This document shows positions 41,589 to 49,574 of a stretch of DNA of 64,000 bases, piece after piece; position 1 is the first letter of the stretch, and every line of letters starts with the position of its first letter. The notes beneath the pieces were generated by a model that did not search any database, had not been told where the DNA came from, and saw only the letters and a program-made list of their open reading frames with translations. The DNA is from CAWCDJ01 sp963836015. Its GTDB lineage: Bacteria; Acidobacteriota; Terriglobia; Bryobacterales; Bryobacteraceae. A program made the translations under genes and the position numbers. The stretch is taken from contig CAWIIF010000015.1 in assembly GCA_963836015.1 (NCBI GenBank), forward strand, positions 1,488,001 to 1,552,000. Direction: 5' to 3'.

Positions 41589-43896
41589 CGTCGTGATGCT
41601 GGCACTCGCCGCGACTGCCGCGGCGGAAGGCAATCGCACCACGCCGCCGACGCTGAACTCGGTGGCGCCGCTGGGCGTGGCGCGCGGCACGACGGTCGAG
41701 ATGACGGTGGAGGGGCTGAACCTCGCCAAGGCCAGCGCCGTGTACTTCAGCCGGTCGGGCGTCACAGGCCGGATCCTGCGCGTGAAGGAACTGCCCGACC
41801 TGCCGGACGTGCGGCTGGGCTCGAACGGAACGCCGTCATCGATCGACCTGGGTCCGCTGCCTCCGCGCAACCAGGTGACGGTCGAGGTCGAAGTCGCGCC
41901 CGACGCGGAGATCGGAGCGGTGAGCTTCCGCCTGCTGACTCCCCTGGGGACGAGCCCCGAGGGCCGCTTCCTCATCGAGCCTTACTACGGTGAGGCGCCC
42001 GACCAGGAGCCGAACGATACGACGGAGACGGCCTTCGAGACGATCCTTCCCGCGATTCTCTCGGGAACGATTTCGAAGCCCGGCGACGTGGACTATTACA
42101 AGATCAAGGTGGATGCGGGGCAGTTGGTGACGTTCGAGAACGGCGCCACGGGGATCGGATCGACGTTGCAGCCGGTGGTCTCCATTCTGGATGCCAATGC
42201 CGCGCCCGTGCACGAATTCGGGGAAAACGGCGGAGTCGAGCAGTCGATGTTCGCGTACCGCTTCGACAAAGCGGGGATCTATTACATCAAGGTGGCGGAC
42301 TTCCAGCAGAGCGGAGACGCGCGCCACTTCTACCGCATCATCGCGGGCGAGTTTCCACTGGTGCTGGGCGCGTACCCGCTGGGCGTGCGTAAGGGTACGG
42401 GCGGCGAGGTCGTGCTGCGCGGCTACAACCTGGAATCGAAGGTGCGGGTGGCCGGCAAGCCGGAGGCCGACTCCGAAGATACCGTCACGCTGCGGCCGGA
42501 ACACGCCTTCGACGAAGTGCGTGTGGGGCTCGGCGACGAGCCCGAGATGGTTTTGCAGGGCGGCGCAATTCCCGTGCCCGTGACGGTGAACGGCCGGATC
42601 GCCGCGCGCGGCGGCCAGAATGAGTACCGATTCCAGGCGCACAAGGGCGAGCAGTTGGTGCTGGAAGTGAACGCCCGCCGTTTGGGCAGCGATCTCGACT
42701 CGTATCTCGAAGTGCTGGATGCGAACGGCGGCCCGATCGAGCGCGCGGTGGTGCGGCCTGTGTGGGAAACCTCCATCACGCTGCGCGACCACGATTCCGC
42801 GGGGCGCGGGCTTCGCATCTCGGCCTGGGACGGCCTGCGCGCGGGCGACTACGTGATGGTAGGCGGGGAAATTATCCGCGTCGAGGCGCTGCCGCTCTCC
42901 CCCGACAACGACACCGTCTTTGCGTCGTTCGGCGGCCAGCGGATGGCCTATTTCGATACCACCACCGAGGCGCACGCCATCGACTCGGCGGTCTACAAAG
43001 TGCAGATCCATCCGCCGGGGACGAAGCTCTCGCCGAACGGCCTGCCGGTGGCGCATCTTTACTATCGCAACGACGACGGCGGTCCGGGGTACGGGCGGGA
43101 CTCGGTGGTCCACTTCACGGCGCCCGCCGACGGCCAGTACATCGCGCGCATTCGCGACGTCCAGGGGCTGGGCGGGGAGAACTACGCGTATCGCCTGACG
43201 GTGCGGAAGCCGCATCCCGATTTCCGTTTGAGCGTGAGCCCGCGGAATCCGAACGTGCCGGTGGGCGGCACGGTCCCGGTGGCCGTGACGGCGTTTCGCA
43301 TGGATGGGTTCGAAGGACCGATCGAAGTTGCGTTGGACGGGCTGCCGGGCGGCCTCCACGCCACGCGCGGCGTGATTGCCGCGGGCCAGACTTCCACCAC
43401 CATCGCGCTGAGCTCCGACGCGGGCGCCCGAATGGCCGGGGCCGCGCCGCTGCTGGTGACCGGAAGGGCCGAAGGGGGGCTCGCGCATGCCGCGAATCCC
43501 GAGGACCACCTGAAGCTGATCGCTCTGATGCCGCCGCCCGATCTTCTGATGACGGCCGAGACGAAGGAAGTCACGCTGGCGCCGGGAGGCAAGGCCGAGA
43601 TCACGGTGGCGATCGCGCGGCAGGGCGATTTCAAAGGGCGGGTCCCCGTGGAGGTCCGCAATCTGCCGCCTTATGTGCGGGTGCTGGACGTCGGGCTGAA
43701 CGGGGTGCTGATCACGGAAGACGAATCGCGCCGGAGCTTCACCATCGAAGCGCTTCCCATGGCGCAGCCGGCCGACCAGATGATTTACGTGTCGGGCGAT
43801 GTCGAGACGCGGTCGAACCAGCAATCGTCCTACGCCGCTCCGCAGGCGATCCGGCTGCGCGTGACGCCTACTGAAACTCGATCTCCTCTACCTTAA
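41563..43896 (+). CDS. Secreted protein with pre-peptidase C-terminal (PPC)-type domains
   Basis: A 777-residue exported beta-rich protein. The signal peptide follows the ATG at 41563 (WLLRNSVVMLALAATAAA), with a GAGG ribosome site inside the WD40 gene. An IPT-like N-terminal domain (PTLNSVAPLGVARG) precedes PPC domains recognisable by QEPNDT, GDVDYYKIKVDAGQ and later GQYIARIRDVQG. It ends the four-gene operon and probably binds carbohydrate or protein at the cell surface. The tail overlaps a convergent small gene by 29 bases. Confidence 0.88.
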   Translation: MTGWLLRNSVVMLALAATAAAEGNRTTPPTLNSVAPLGVARGTTVEMTVEGLNLAKASAVYFSRSGVTGRILRVKELPDLPDVRLGSNGTPSSIDLGPLPPRNQVTVEVEVAPDAEIGAVSFRLLTPLGTSPEGRFLIEPYYGEAPDQEPNDTTETAFETILPAILSGTISKPGDVDYYKIKVDAGQLVTFENGATGIGSTLQPVVSILDANAAPVHEFGENGGVEQSMFAYRFDKAGIYYIKVADFQQSGDARHFYRIIAGEFPLVLGAYPLGVRKGTGGEVVLRGYNLESKVRVAGKPEADSEDTVTLRPEHAFDEVRVGLGDEPEMVLQGGAIPVPVTVNGRIAARGGQNEYRFQAHKGEQLVLEVNARRLGSDLDSYLEVLDANGGPIERAVVRPVWETSITLRDHDSAGRGLRISAWDGLRAGDYVMVGGEIIRVEALPLSPDNDTVFASFGGQRMAYFDTTTEAHAIDSAVYKVQIHPPGTKLSPNGLPVAHLYYRNDDGGPGYGRDSVVHFTAPADGQYIARIRDVQGLGGENYAYRLTVRKPHPDFRLSVSPRNPNVPVGGTVPVAVTAFRMDGFEGPIEVALDGLPGGLHATRGVIAAGQTSTTIALSSDAGARMAGAAPLLVTGRAEGGLAHAANPEDHLKLIALMPPPDLLMTAETKEVTLAPGGKAEITVAIARQGDFKGRVPVEVRNLPPYVRVLDVGLNGVLITEDESRRSFTIEALPMAQPADQMIYVSGDVETRSNQQSSYAAPQAIRLRVTPTETRSPLP

Positions 43897-44182
43897 GGAC
43901 ATCGCCGTCGACGGTACCCGTCACTTTGGCTTTGAGGTCTTTCTCTTTCGTGAGCTTCTTCAAGGCGGTGAGCGTACGGGCGTTTCCCGACTCGTTGAAT
44001 TTCAGAAACTTCCCTTCGGCGGTGACCAACCCGTAGCCGCTCTTGGCGCAGGCGACCGCGCATTCGCGAGTGTGGCTGGCCAGGTCCTTTCCGCGGCACA
44101 TCACATCGACCACGGTGCCGGAAAACGATTCGGCGAACGCCAGCGCCGCGGCCAGCGGGAGAAGACAAACAGCACGTTTCAT
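43868..44182 (-). CDS. Small secreted protein of unknown function
   Basis: A 104-residue protein with a signal peptide (MKRAVCLLPLAAALAFA). The mature part (FSGTVVDVMCRGKDLASHTREC) has four cysteines, which could form disulfides, and a C-terminal OB-like beta region (KVTGTVDGDVLKVEEIEF). An ATG at 44191 is a possible earlier start. I recall similar short exported proteins in acidobacteria, but no function. It ends inside the convergent PPC gene. Confidence 0.7.
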   Translation of the reverse strand: MKRAVCLLPLAAALAFAESFSGTVVDVMCRGKDLASHTRECAVACAKSGYGLVTAEGKFLKFNESGNARTLTALKKLTKEKDLKAKVTGTVDGDVLKVEEIEFQ

Positions 44183-44239
44183 GCGATCCATTATGCCCCG
44201 AAATGCCAGGCTTGCAAAATCGAAGGCGGCGGCATGAGC

Positions 44240-45304
44240 TCAGCGAGTGCGAGCGAGGATCCCACCGGCGATGGCCGGCAGAGGGAGAATCGAATCCACC
44301 GCGCCGCGCTTGATGGCTTCGTTGGGCATTCCAAAGACCACCGACGTCGCTTCATCCTGAGCGATGGTGGCGGCGCCGGCCTCTTTCATTTCCAGCATTC
44401 CGCGGGCTCCGTCGTCGCCCATTCCGGTCATGATCACGGCGACCGCGTTCCGCCCGGCGTAGCGCGCCGCCGAACGAAACAGCACATCCACGGACGGGCG
44501 GTGCCGGGAGACGAGCGGACCATCCTTGATATCCACGTAATACCGCGCGCCGCTTCGTTTGAGGAGCAGGTGGTGGTTGCCCGGCGCAATCAGGGCGCGT
44601 CCGCGAAGGACGGTATCGTTGGCCTCGGCCTCTTTCACGGAAATCTGGCAGAGACCGTCCAACCGGTTGGCAAACGCGCGGGTGAACACTTCGGGCATGT
44701 GCTGCACGATGACGATGCCGGGAGCGTCGGGAGGCAAGACTTCGAGCAGCGACCGCAGGGCTTCGGTGCCGCCCGTGGATGCGCCGATAACGACGACCTT
44801 TTCGGTGGTTGCGATCATGGCGGCCGTCGCGCGCGGGAGGATGGCGTCCGCGGTCAGCTTCGGTTGCACGGCATGAGACGTCCCGGGAGAACGCGGGCGA
44901 ACGGCCGCCGCCGCTCTGACGGCCTGACAGAGCATGATGCGCGACTCCTCCAGAAACTGCTTGGTGCCGAGGCGCGGCTTGGCGATGATATCCACGGCCC
45001 CATACTCGAGAGCTTTCAGCGTGGTCGGCGCGCCCTCTTCGGCGAGGCTGGAACAAATCACCACAGGTATCGGATGCTGGCTCATGATGGTCTGCAAGAA
45101 TGTCAGGCCGTCCATGCGGGGCATCTCGATATCCAGCGTGATGACGTCCGGCACCTGGTCGCGGATCCGTTCGGCAGCGACGAACGGATCGCTGGCCGTG
45201 CCGATGACCTCGATAGCCGGGTCCTCGGACAGGACGTCGCTCAGGGTCTGGCGAACTACGGCCGAATCGTCAACGATCAATACGCGAATTCTAGGCTGAT
45301 TCAT
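44240..45304 (-). CDS. cheB: Chemotaxis response regulator / protein-glutamate methylesterase
   Basis: Removes methyl groups from, and deamidates, chemoreceptors; activity rises on phosphorylation by CheA. The N-terminal receiver domain has phospho-acceptor Asp58 (ITLDIEMPRMDG). The catalytic domain shows the Ser in GASTGG, the His in VQHMP and the Asp in TGMGDDG. At 354 residues it is normal length. It is the last gene of the che operon, 40 bases after cheD. Confidence 0.95.
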   Translation of the reverse strand: MNQPRIRVLIVDDSAVVRQTLSDVLSEDPAIEVIGTASDPFVAAERIRDQVPDVITLDIEMPRMDGLTFLQTIMSQHPIPVVICSSLAEEGAPTTLKALEYGAVDIIAKPRLGTKQFLEESRIMLCQAVRAAAAVRPRSPGTSHAVQPKLTADAILPRATAAMIATTEKVVVIGASTGGTEALRSLLEVLPPDAPGIVIVQHMPEVFTRAFANRLDGLCQISVKEAEANDTVLRGRALIAPGNHHLLLKRSGARYYVDIKDGPLVSRHRPSVDVLFRSAARYAGRNAVAVIMTGMGDDGARGMLEMKEAGAATIAQDEATSVVFGMPNEAIKRGAVDSILPLPAIAGGILARTR

Positions 45305-45344
45305 AGCGCAAATTCCCTGATTCCTCAAGTGCCGGAAAGGCCGC

Positions 45345-45860
45345 TTATCGGGGCGGCTCCCTCCAGGCGGCCAAACGGTGCAGGAGGATTTCGCCCGTCC
45401 CGGTGTGAAAGTGGATCGTCCGGCCGCGGATTCCGCCCACGTCGGAAGCGGATACGGCGAAACCTTCCGCCGCCAGGACCTCCAGGGCTACAGCGCAGTT
45501 CAGCGCCCCCACAGTGGGCCTGTCGCGGGAAGTTCCGTTCACCGGAAGCACGTCGGCCCCGCCGAACACTTTGACCTCGAGGTTGCGCCGGCAGGCCCCG
45601 AGCGCGTCAAACTGGCGGGCCAGGTAGCGAATGCTGAAATCTACATAACGATATCCCTCGGAGAGCGTGGAACCGGTGGGCCAGTTCTGAGGGCACCTCG
45701 GCAGTACGCCGTGGCACAGCGCGCCGGCGCCCAGCCGCTGGCTCCAGAACGTCACCCCCACACACGATCCGAGAATCGTTCGTAGAATCGCGGGGCTGCG
45801 AGCCAGGTACAGCTCTCCCGGCTGAAGGTTCAGGTCCGGGAGGGGCAGGGTTTCGATCAT
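45345..45860 (-). CDS. cheD: Chemoreceptor glutamine deamidase CheD
   Basis: Deamidates receptor glutamines and can bind CheC-type phosphatases. The 171-residue protein shows the catalytic Cys in TILGSCVGVTFW, His in LCHGVLP and Thr in the later segment (GGADVLP). The ATG at 45860 overlaps the cheR stop (ATGA). No cheC gene is in the window, so its usual partner is absent here. Confidence 0.92.
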   Translation of the reverse strand: MIETLPLPDLNLQPGELYLARSPAILRTILGSCVGVTFWSQRLGAGALCHGVLPRCPQNWPTGSTLSEGYRYVDFSIRYLARQFDALGACRRNLEVKVFGGADVLPVNGTSRDRPTVGALNCAVALEVLAAEGFAVSASDVGGIRGRTIHFHTGTGEILLHRLAAWREPPR

Positions 45861-46699
45861 CCGCGTTTCCTGTAGACGGACGGGGCAACCGGAATCAGGG
45901 GCAAGTCCATACCCTGAAGCGACTCGGAATGGCCCGCAAAGAAGTACCCGCCCGGCGCGAGGTGGCGGCTCAGTTTTTGAAGGAGCCGCAACTGCGTGGC
46001 CCGGTCGAAATAGATGATGACGTTCCGGCAAAAGACGACCTCCGGCGATTCGGTCAAACCGAAGTCGGAGTCCATGAAGTTGAGGCGCCGAAACTCGACC
46101 AGGGCGCGCACTTCCGGAACGATCCGAAGCAGCCCCGATTCCGGATCGCGGCTGCGCATGAAGTACTTTCGCTGCAGGACCTGGGGCACGGGTCTCAGCA
46201 CCTCGGCTTTGTATATTCCCAGGGCGGCTTTGGCGAGCACGCTGGTGCAGATGTCGGTTGCCAGAATATTGAAGCGGAAGCCCGGGCGCTCTTGCGAATA
46301 TTCGCTGAGGACCATGGCCAGCGTGTAGGGCTCCTCGCCGGTGGAGCAGCCGGCGCTCCAGACCAGGTACCTGCCGGCGGCACCCCTGCGCGCGGCCAGG
46401 TCCGGCAGCGCTTTGGAAACGAGGTAGTCGAAGTGGCCCGGCTCGCGAAAGAAATCGGTCTTATTGGTCGTGATGACATCGATCAGGTGGACGATCTCGC
46501 CGGCCCTCCCTTCGGGAGTAAAGACATGATCGCAGTACTCCCCGAGCGACGAGAGATCGAGGCTGCGCAGCCGGCGCTTGAGCCGGATCTCCATCATCGT
46601 CTTTTTGTCAGAATTCAAATTGATGCCGGATTCGTCATAGATCAGGGTGCGCAGCCTGTCGAAATCCGCATTGGAAAGCCCTTCGTTCCGCGTAGTCAT
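45857..46699 (-). CDS. cheR: Chemotaxis protein methyltransferase CheR
   Basis: Methylates receptor glutamates using S-adenosylmethionine. The 280-residue protein has an N-terminal helical domain and a SAM-binding domain with the motifs NKTDFFREP, LVWSAGCSTGEEPYTLA, ILATDI and VFCRNVIIYFD. No TPR tail is present. The start ATG at 46699 lies downstream of cheW with a 45-base gap. Confidence 0.95.
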   Translation of the reverse strand: MTTRNEGLSNADFDRLRTLIYDESGINLNSDKKTMMEIRLKRRLRSLDLSSLGEYCDHVFTPEGRAGEIVHLIDVITTNKTDFFREPGHFDYLVSKALPDLAARRGAAGRYLVWSAGCSTGEEPYTLAMVLSEYSQERPGFRFNILATDICTSVLAKAALGIYKAEVLRPVPQVLQRKYFMRSRDPESGLLRIVPEVRALVEFRRLNFMDSDFGLTESPEVVFCRNVIIYFDRATQLRLLQKLSRHLAPGGYFFAGHSESLQGMDLPLIPVAPSVYRKRG

Positions 46700-46744
46700 G
46701 GCGTAAAGCGGGCGGGGCCGCGACGGATCGGGCCCCGCCTCCCC

Positions 46745-47257
46745 TCAGGCGTGTACTTCAGCCGGGGTGTTGGTTCCTTCCGCTACCCGGACCGCCGAGA
46801 GCTCCTCGACCGAGAAGACGCGGTCGATGTCGAGGATCATGATGAACTGCGAGTCGCGTTTCCCCATGCCCTTGATGAAATCGGTTCGGATCTGGGTTCC
46901 CATCCTGGGTGCCGGCTGAATCTGGTCGGGCTCCAGGTCAATGACTTCCTCGACCGAATCGGCCAAGGCTCCGATGACCGTCGATTCGCCTTCGATCAGC
47001 ATCTCCATCACCACGATGCAGGTGTTGACCGTCTTTTCCGTCTTCGACATCTCGAAGCACAGGCGGAGATCGACGACGGGCACCACGTTTCCGCGGAGAT
47101 TGATGACGCCGCTCATGAAGTCGGGTGTCCGGGGAATCTTGGTAATGGTGGTGAAATCGAGTACTTCGCGCACTTTGGAGACGTCGATGGCGAACACCTC
47201 GTCCCCCAGTTTGAATGTGAGGTACTGCCGCGTATCAGTGATTTCGGTAACGCTCAT
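46745..47257 (-). CDS. cheW: Chemotaxis adaptor CheW
   Basis: Links receptor and CheA. The 170-residue protein is a single CheW-like SH3 pair with FKLGDEVFAIDVSKVREVLDF-type start, GVINLRGNVVPVVDLR and ADSVEEVIDL. The ATG at 47257 has a GGAAAC ribosome site eight bases upstream. A 25-residue unstructured C-terminus follows the domain. Confidence 0.95.
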   Translation of the reverse strand: MSVTEITDTRQYLTFKLGDEVFAIDVSKVREVLDFTTITKIPRTPDFMSGVINLRGNVVPVVDLRLCFEMSKTEKTVNTCIVVMEMLIEGESTVIGALADSVEEVIDLEPDQIQPAPRMGTQIRTDFIKGMGKRDSQFIMILDIDRVFSVEELSAVRVAEGTNTPAEVHA

Positions 47258-47324
47258 GATTAGTTTCCTTTCGCGTCCTGGAGTCGGGGCGCGGGCCGGT
47301 AGTGGGCCGCGCGCCGCGGCATCT

Positions 47325-49574
47325 CTAGAAGCGCTCGAATTCCTTATCAATGCGGTCACCGGCCTCCCTCATCTTGAGAGCAACCCCGGGTTTGGCGGCC
47401 TTCTTCGAGGCGGAAGGGGCTACGCCATGGCCAACCGCGTCCTGGAGCCTGGCCAGCGACGCGGCCGGCTTAGACCCCGCGTAGCGGGCGGCAGGAGCTT
47501 GGGCGACGTCCCCCGTGCGGAAGAACCCGAGGGCGCTCAGGAGTTGATCGGACTGGCCCGTCAGTTCCTCGGTGGTAGACGCCATTTCTTCAGCTGCCGA
47601 AGCATTCTGCTGAATGACCTTCTCCAGCTGTTGAAGTGCCTTGTTGATCTGCTCGGAGCCGGTGTCCTGTTCCTTACTGGCGGCAGTGATTTCCTGCACG
47701 AGCTCCGCGGTCTTCTGTATATCCGGCACGAGCTTATCGAGCATCTCTCCGGCCTTCTCGGACACTTTCACGGTTGTTCCCGAGAGATGGTTGATTTCGC
47801 CGGCCGCCTTCTGGCTGCGCTCGGCGAGCTTGCGGACCTCGGCGGCTACGACGGCAAACCCCTTGCCGTGCTCGCCGGCGCGCGCTGCCTCGATTGCCGC
47901 ATTCAGGGCCAGCAGGTTAGTCTGCCGGGCTATTTCCTCGATAATCGAGATCTTGGTGGCGATTTCCTTCATCGCGGAGACCGCCTCCAGCACGCACTTT
48001 CCGCTTTCCTGCGCGTCCTTCGCCGATTTGGTGGCGATTTTGTCCGTCTGCTGGGCGTTGTCGGCGTTCTGCTTGATGTTGGAGACCATCTCCTCCATGG
48101 AGGAGGAAGCCTCCTCGGCGGATGCAGCCTGCGCGCTGGCGCCGTTTGAAACCTGCACGGAGGCCGCGCTGATGGACTGGCTCGCGCCGGACACCTCGTT
48201 GGCGATATTGCGGATGTCGGTGACTGTACGAGTCAGGCCGGAGACCATCGCGCCGAGGGCCTGCATGAGCTTGTCCTGGCCGGAGCGTTCGCGAACCGCG
48301 ACTGTCAGGTTGCCCTGGGCAATCTCCTCGGCGGCACGCGTGACCTCGTTGAGGGCGGCGATGAGGGTATTCAGGTTGTTCTTGATGGTGTTGAAGTCAC
48401 CGTTGTAGGTGTCGGTAATCTGGGGCGGAAGATCGCCTTTGCTGATGCGATCCACATAGTCGGCCGAGACGTTCAAGGGACCGATCACGGCATCCAATAT
48501 GCCGTTGACGCCGCGCACAACATCCGCATAGGCGCCGCGGAAATGCTCCGGCTTGCCGCGCTCAGACAGTTGGCCGCCCTTTGCGGCGTCGGTCAAGCGC
48601 GCCAGCTCTTTCTGCAAGCCCTGTACGACCGCGCCCACGTTGTTGACCGCCAGCTTCATTTTTTCGTGATCGCCTTTATAGGTTTGCGCGATCAATTCGT
48701 CGATCTTGCCGTCGGAGATCTGGGCGAGAATCCGGTTGCCTTCGCCGATCGGCAGCAGGATCGCATCGAGCATGGCATTGACGCCTCTCACGATCTCGGC
48801 GTACGCGCCGCGGAACTGCTCGGGCTTGCCGCGCTCGGAGAGCTGTCCTTCCCGGGAGGCGTCGGTCAAACGCGCCAGCTCCTTCTGTAGGCCCTGCACG
48901 ACCGAGCCCACATTGTTGACCGCCAGCTTCATCTTTTCGTGATCGCCCTTGTAGGTGTGCGCGATCAGCTCGTCGATCTTGCCGTCGGAGATCTGGGCGA
49001 GAATGCGGTTGCCTTCGCCGATCGGCAGCAGGATTGCGTCGAGCATGGCGTTGACGCCGCTGACGATATCGGCATAGGCTCCGCGGAACTGCTCGGGCTT
49101 GCCGCGCTCGGAAAGGTGCCCGTCCCGGGATGCGTCGGTCAGCCGCCCCAGCTCCTTCTGCAGGCCCTGCACAACCGAGCCCACATTGTTGACCGCCAGC
49201 TTCATCTTTTCGTGATCGCCCTTGTAGGTGTGCGCGATCAGCTCGTCGATCCTGCCATTCGAAATCTGCGCCAGAATGCGGTTGCCCTCGGCAATGGGCA
49301 ACAGGATCGCATCCAGCATTTCGTTGATACCCTGCACCATTTCGCGATGCGTGCCTTGAAACTGGTCGGCCTTGCCGCGCTCGTCGAGGCGTCCCTGGCG
49401 GGATGCTTCCACCAGCCGCAGGATCTCTTGCGAGAGCCGCTCCATCTCTGAATCCGCTGCTTTCGACATGCTACCCGCGCGGGTGCGCTCAACTTGCGCG
49501 CCGTCGCCTACAACGGCTGTACCGCCATTGCCGGAGTTCCGCGGCTGTTTTTTAACGTTTACGTTACGTGCCAT
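47325..49574 (-). CDS. Soluble methyl-accepting chemotaxis protein with poly-HAMP-like repeats
   Basis: A 749-residue receptor with no membrane segment, so it acts in the cytoplasm. After a basic tail (residues 1-45) come three full 91-residue repeats and a partial fourth (about 52-366), each with LDAILLPIGEGNRILAQISDG and an LSERGKPEQFRGAY end; they look like stacked HAMP-type modules. A HAMP-like unit (about 368-425) leads into the signalling coiled coil, with the hairpin tip at 546-585 (IARQTNLLALNAAIEAARAGE). The extreme C-terminus (KEFERF) lacks a CheR pentapeptide. The cheA stop overlaps its start. Confidence 0.93.
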   Translation of the reverse strand: MARNVNVKKQPRNSGNGGTAVVGDGAQVERTRAGSMSKAADSEMERLSQEILRLVEASRQGRLDERGKADQFQGTHREMVQGINEMLDAILLPIAEGNRILAQISNGRIDELIAHTYKGDHEKMKLAVNNVGSVVQGLQKELGRLTDASRDGHLSERGKPEQFRGAYADIVSGVNAMLDAILLPIGEGNRILAQISDGKIDELIAHTYKGDHEKMKLAVNNVGSVVQGLQKELARLTDASREGQLSERGKPEQFRGAYAEIVRGVNAMLDAILLPIGEGNRILAQISDGKIDELIAQTYKGDHEKMKLAVNNVGAVVQGLQKELARLTDAAKGGQLSERGKPEHFRGAYADVVRGVNGILDAVIGPLNVSADYVDRISKGDLPPQITDTYNGDFNTIKNNLNTLIAALNEVTRAAEEIAQGNLTVAVRERSGQDKLMQALGAMVSGLTRTVTDIRNIANEVSGASQSISAASVQVSNGASAQAASAEEASSSMEEMVSNIKQNADNAQQTDKIATKSAKDAQESGKCVLEAVSAMKEIATKISIIEEIARQTNLLALNAAIEAARAGEHGKGFAVVAAEVRKLAERSQKAAGEINHLSGTTVKVSEKAGEMLDKLVPDIQKTAELVQEITAASKEQDTGSEQINKALQQLEKVIQQNASAAEEMASTTEELTGQSDQLLSALGFFRTGDVAQAPAARYAGSKPAASLARLQDAVGHGVAPSASKKAAKPGVALKMREAGDRIDKEFERF
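48477..49421. repeat. 273-base tandem repeat within the MCP gene
   Basis: Three and a part copies of a 273-base (91-codon) unit encode the HAMP-like modules. Neighbouring copies are nearly identical over long stretches, so copy number could change by recombination, and short-read assemblies could collapse it. Confidence 0.85.

Noticed and set aside
41836..43824. 662-codon open frame opposite the PPC gene
   Set aside because: Antisense artefact of high GC content; no start signal and no recognisable domain.
48477..49421. Regular repeats considered as a CRISPR array
   Set aside because: The units are 273 bases with no spacers and lie inside an intact receptor gene.
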